Assembly (NCBI RefSeq): GCF_024806495.1 | Contig: NZ_JANUFF010000011.1 | Location: forward strand, 62,001-126,000 | Direction: 5' to 3' | From: Chryseobacterium sp. JUb7 | Lineage (GTDB): Bacteria; Bacteroidota; Bacteroidia; Flavobacteriales; Weeksellaceae | DNA: 64,000 nt | Shown here: in pieces, positions 62,003-64,000 of the stretch | Layout of the letters: every line of letters starts with the position of its first letter | Position numbering within the stretch: the first letter of the stretch is position 1 | The notes under the pieces: model-generated | What the model saw: only the letters and a program-made list of their open reading frames with translations | What the model was told of the DNA's origin: nothing | Database searches by the model: none | Position numbers and translations under genes: made by a program

Positions 62003-62632
62003 TCATCTCGTCATCGATTCACTTTTCTTAAAGGCATCCACTTTTTTGTAAGAATTATTTTTCTCTTTTTCTTTCTTATCAGAAATTAAAATACCGAAAA
62101 GATGGTCGATCTCATGCTGGAAAATTACGGCTGTAAAACCTTCTACAATTTCCGAGTATTTCTGACCTTTCAAATCCACATATTCCAGTTGAATTACCTT
62201 ACTTCTATAAAACTGATCTCTGAATTCAGGAATTGATAAGTCACCTTCCGGACCCAAATTCTGTAATTCGGATCTCCAGACGATCACAGGATTCAAGAAA
62301 TATTCTAATGGCTCGCCTTCTTTGTCAAAACGCTGAACCCAGATAATTTTTCTGTTAATTCCCACCTGAGGAGCTGCTATACCTACTCCACCATCTGTTG
62401 AGAGAAGAGATTCTTTCATTCTTTTAACTAAAACTGCCGTGTTTTTGTCCAGGGGATCTATTTCTGTCGAGAGACTCAATAACGTTTTATGTTGATTCTC
62501 ATCTGTCGTCTGATAAATCGGTAACGCAGAATTTACGTCGCCTTGATTGATAATGGAAATCTCATTGGAAGTCAGTTTCTGAGCATGAATTAACCCTATA
62601 AAAAGGATAAATAAAAGGGATAGCTTTTTCAT
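62003..62632 (-). CDS. Exported peptide-deformylase-like protein with altered metal ligand
   Basis: The 209 residues start with a signal peptide (LSLLFILFIGLIHAQ). The deformylase motifs are GGVGIAAPQVGINR (81-94), LGPEGDLSIPEFR (126-138) and VIFQHEIDHLFGILIS (169-184). The second motif is normally EGCLS, whose Cys binds the metal; here residue 131 is Asp (GAC codon), giving EGDLS. HEIDH is intact. An exported deformylase with this change probably does not act on nascent proteins. Housekeeping def is not in the window. Confidence 0.85.
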   Translation of the reverse strand: MKKLSLLFILFIGLIHAQKLTSNEISIINQGDVNSALPIYQTTDENQHKTLLSLSTEIDPLDKNTAVLVKRMKESLLSTDGGVGIAAPQVGINRKIIWVQRFDKEGEPLEYFLNPVIVWRSELQNLGPEGDLSIPEFRDQFYRSKVIQLEYVDLKGQKYSEIVEGFTAVIFQHEIDHLFGILISDKKEKEKNNSYKKVDAFKKSESMTR

Positions 62633-62650
62633 TTCTTGGAGAATGTTTTA

Positions 62651-62658
62651 CAAATATA
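62651..62658 (-). promoter_or_regulatory. -7 box (TATATTTG) of the deformylase-like gene
   Basis: Exact TAnnTTTG on the minus strand 18 bp before the start codon; the -33 region overlaps the next repeat. Confidence 0.35.
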
Positions 62659-62678
62659 ATTAATGTCTTTTACATATG

Positions 62679-62761
62679 AAGGCTTCGACTTCGCTCAGCC
62701 TGACAGTGAATAATACTACGAATAGTATTAGCGTTGTCAGGCTGAGCGGGGTCGAAGCCTT
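62679..62761. repeat. Two-armed inverted repeat (gcttcgacttcgctcagcctgaca)
   Basis: Left arm 62679-62708 and right arm 62731-62761 are inverse copies with a few changes around a small inner palindrome (aatact/agtatt). The arms resemble the repeats at 5121 and 63733. It lies between the deformylase-like and ChaN-like genes, which run in the same direction. Confidence 0.75.
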
Positions 62762-62778
62762 TATTAATGATAGAAAAT

Positions 62779-63651
62779 CTAATAGGTTTTCGTCATATCA
62801 GTCGGAATAATCAGATTGAAATCCGTTGGAATATAATCTTTTTCAGGAACCTTTAGTTCAGGATTTTCAGATTCAAAAACAGAGATCACTGCCATTTTAA
62901 GATTTGGATTTTTCTGTTTAATGTACCAATAAATTCCTCCAAATTCTTTGCTGTGGTAATTTCCGTTGTAATGAATAAACGTTTTTCCAGTCTGAAAATT
63001 TTTCAGAATAGATTCCGCCATTGTTGCGTCTTTGGTGGCCTGAGCCGAAATAAAATTCATCACTTTTGTTCCGTCCGCGTGGTCACCCATCATGGCTTTC
63101 ATTTCAGGATAACCAGGAGTGTCCAACGTAACTTTTATGGGTAATTGAGCGATGTAAGATTTATCTTTTTCAGTTAAATTATTCAAAGATTCCAACCCTT
63201 CTTTTGCCGTCTGAGATGCATATCTTCTTGGAATGTTGGTGGCTATAAAGTTCAGTTTCTTTGTTTTAGCAAAATCGACCAACGGTTTATAATCTGTTGC
63301 ATAATTATTCCATAGCCGCGCTGAATCTTTTAAAGTTTTAGCATCAAACTTTCCGTTTAAATATTGGTTTAACTGAGGCTGATTATCTCTTTCAAACATT
63401 TCAGCCCCCAAAATAAGCTGTCCGTTTTTCTGTGCAAACAAAGCCTCCGTAATCTTCAACTGAAGCCAGTGATTGATCGAACTGTTATGATTTTCACCAA
63501 AGAAAACCACATCATAATCCGCCAGTTCTTTAACCAATTTTTCAGTCTTGATTTCTTTTCCTTTTTTATCATAAAACTGATAAGCTTTAAAGTTTTGAGC
63601 ACTTAATGAGCAAAAACCGGCAAGCAATATCGCGATGAATATATTTTTCAT
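62779..63651 (-). CDS. ChaN-family haem/iron-regulated protein
   Basis: The 290 residues start with a signal peptide (IFIAILLAGFCSLSAQ). ChaN motifs: YDVVFFGENHNSSINHWLQL, LILGAEMFERDNQPQLNQYL, FIATNIPRRYASQTAKEG and HYNGNYHSKEFGGIYWYI. ChaN of Campylobacter binds haem and supports iron uptake; some members may be hydrolases. No TonB receptor is adjacent. A TAAATTTG box (63684-63691) lies upstream. Confidence 0.85.
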   Translation of the reverse strand: MKNIFIAILLAGFCSLSAQNFKAYQFYDKKGKEIKTEKLVKELADYDVVFFGENHNSSINHWLQLKITEALFAQKNGQLILGAEMFERDNQPQLNQYLNGKFDAKTLKDSARLWNNYATDYKPLVDFAKTKKLNFIATNIPRRYASQTAKEGLESLNNLTEKDKSYIAQLPIKVTLDTPGYPEMKAMMGDHADGTKVMNFISAQATKDATMAESILKNFQTGKTFIHYNGNYHSKEFGGIYWYIKQKNPNLKMAVISVFESENPELKVPEKDYIPTDFNLIIPTDMTKTY

Positions 63652-63683
63652 TTTATTATAGTTTTTATTTAACGTAAAGGTCG

Positions 63684-63691
63684 CAAATTTA
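63684..63691 (-). promoter_or_regulatory. -7 box (TAAATTTG) of the ChaN-like gene
   Basis: Exact TAnnTTTG on the minus strand, ~32 bp before the start; no clear -33. Confidence 0.4.
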
Positions 63692-63732
63692 CCCCGTTAA
63701 AACATTTAGAGTTGCATAAAGAAATGTACACA

Positions 63733-63833
63733 GGTTTCGAGAGCCTCAGCCTGACAAACCAACTGTTTAAACCCTTAATCTATCTTCATTTCAACAGATA
63801 ATATCAACGTTTGTCATGCTGAGCCTGTGGAAA
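63733..63833. repeat. Two-armed inverted repeat (ctcagcctgacaaac)
   Basis: Left arm 63733-63759 and right arm 63809-63833 are inverse copies sharing tcag(c)ntgacaaac. Confidence 0.65.
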
Positions 63834-63896
63834 TAATTTTTAAATAAAGAAATAGTAACATTTGATTTACGATGATATAAATTCAGAATTTATAAA

Positions 63897-63927
63897 AAAA
63901 GCCGCCTTGAAAATACAAAACGGCCTT
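63897..63927 (-). terminator. Probable terminator of the gene entering from the right edge
   Basis: aagccg/cggcctt arms with a bulge and T residues on the minus strand, 19 bp past the stop at 63946. Confidence 0.5.
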
Positions 63928-63945
63928 ATAAAATCATCTAATTAT

Positions 63946-64000
63946 TTATTTTTCTAAATCTGCTACAAGGTCTTTCCACTCTTGTAACTCAGGAATTCCC
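63946..64000 (-). CDS. C-terminal end of an unidentified gene, cut by the window edge
   Basis: On the minus strand the frame gives IPELQEWKDLVADLEK and stops at 63946. Only 17 codons are visible, and the family cannot be named. Confidence 0.5.
   Translation of the reverse strand, partial: GIPELQEWKDLVADLEK

Overview
The window reads as chromosomal DNA of a Bacteroidota member of the Flavobacteriia, most like Chryseobacterium or a close Weeksellaceae relative. The reasons are the AT-rich composition, the lack of clear Shine-Dalgarno sites, recurrent -7 boxes of the form TAnnTTTG, type IX secretion (T9SS) C-terminal sorting domains of both type A and type B, a SusC-like plug fragment, and many flavobacterial DUF families. 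The genus is an inference. No rRNA, tRNA, CRISPR array, transposase, integrase or phage module was recognised.

Layout. 1-4.3 kb: 5'-truncated AraC regulator with a DUF417/RclC-like membrane protein, an ECF sigma factor with a membrane partner, and a GapN-like aldehyde dehydrogenase. 4.4-9.9 kb: secreted thiol peroxidase, an orphan plug-domain protein, a probable LytTR remnant, a TPR protein, a GH43-like enzyme and an SDR-like protein. 9.9-15.3 kb is the most accessory-looking part: a ParE/RelE-HTH toxin-antitoxin pair, a 600-bp gap rich in inverted repeats, a stand-alone RelA/SpoT synthetase-domain protein, urocanate hydratase, and a DUF559 nuclease bracketed by 60-bp direct repeats. 15.5-24.5 kb: a 1399-residue T9SS type B protein, small proteins, a 2-hydroxyacid dehydrogenase, Pcm and a Gfo/Idh/MocA oxidoreductase. 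24.6-34 kb: dicarboxylate symporter, lipid kinase, tandem DUF3298 lipoproteins, tandem DUF3857/transglutaminase-like proteins. 34-45.3 kb: gyrB, a broken T9SS gene, cydAB, a T9SS type A protein lying between lysS and a decayed copy of the lysS 3' end, rlmF and a cytochrome c lipoprotein. 45.4-55.4 kb: a cupin lipoprotein, then a complete trp operon (E-G-D-C-F-x-GNAT-B-A) with a leader peptide and attenuator, then lipB. 55.4-64 kb: serine hydrolase, a promoter-headed nitroreductase-ohrR-ohr cluster, a lactonase-like propeller, a secreted deformylase paralogue with an altered metal ligand, and a ChaN-like protein.

How the genes work together. The trp operon is the clearest unit: a short ORF with three consecutive Trp codons precedes an intrinsic terminator, so tryptophan supply probably sets readthrough into trpE. 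ohrR and ohr abut and should form a peroxide-sensing pair. cydA and cydB overlap by four bases and encode one terminal oxidase. The most unusual elements are the repeat-bracketed DUF559 gene, the duplicated lysS end, the alarmone-synthetase-like gene next to a toxin-antitoxin pair, and the secreted deformylase with EGDLS in place of EGCLS. Intergenic DNA carries several families of two-armed inverted repeats.
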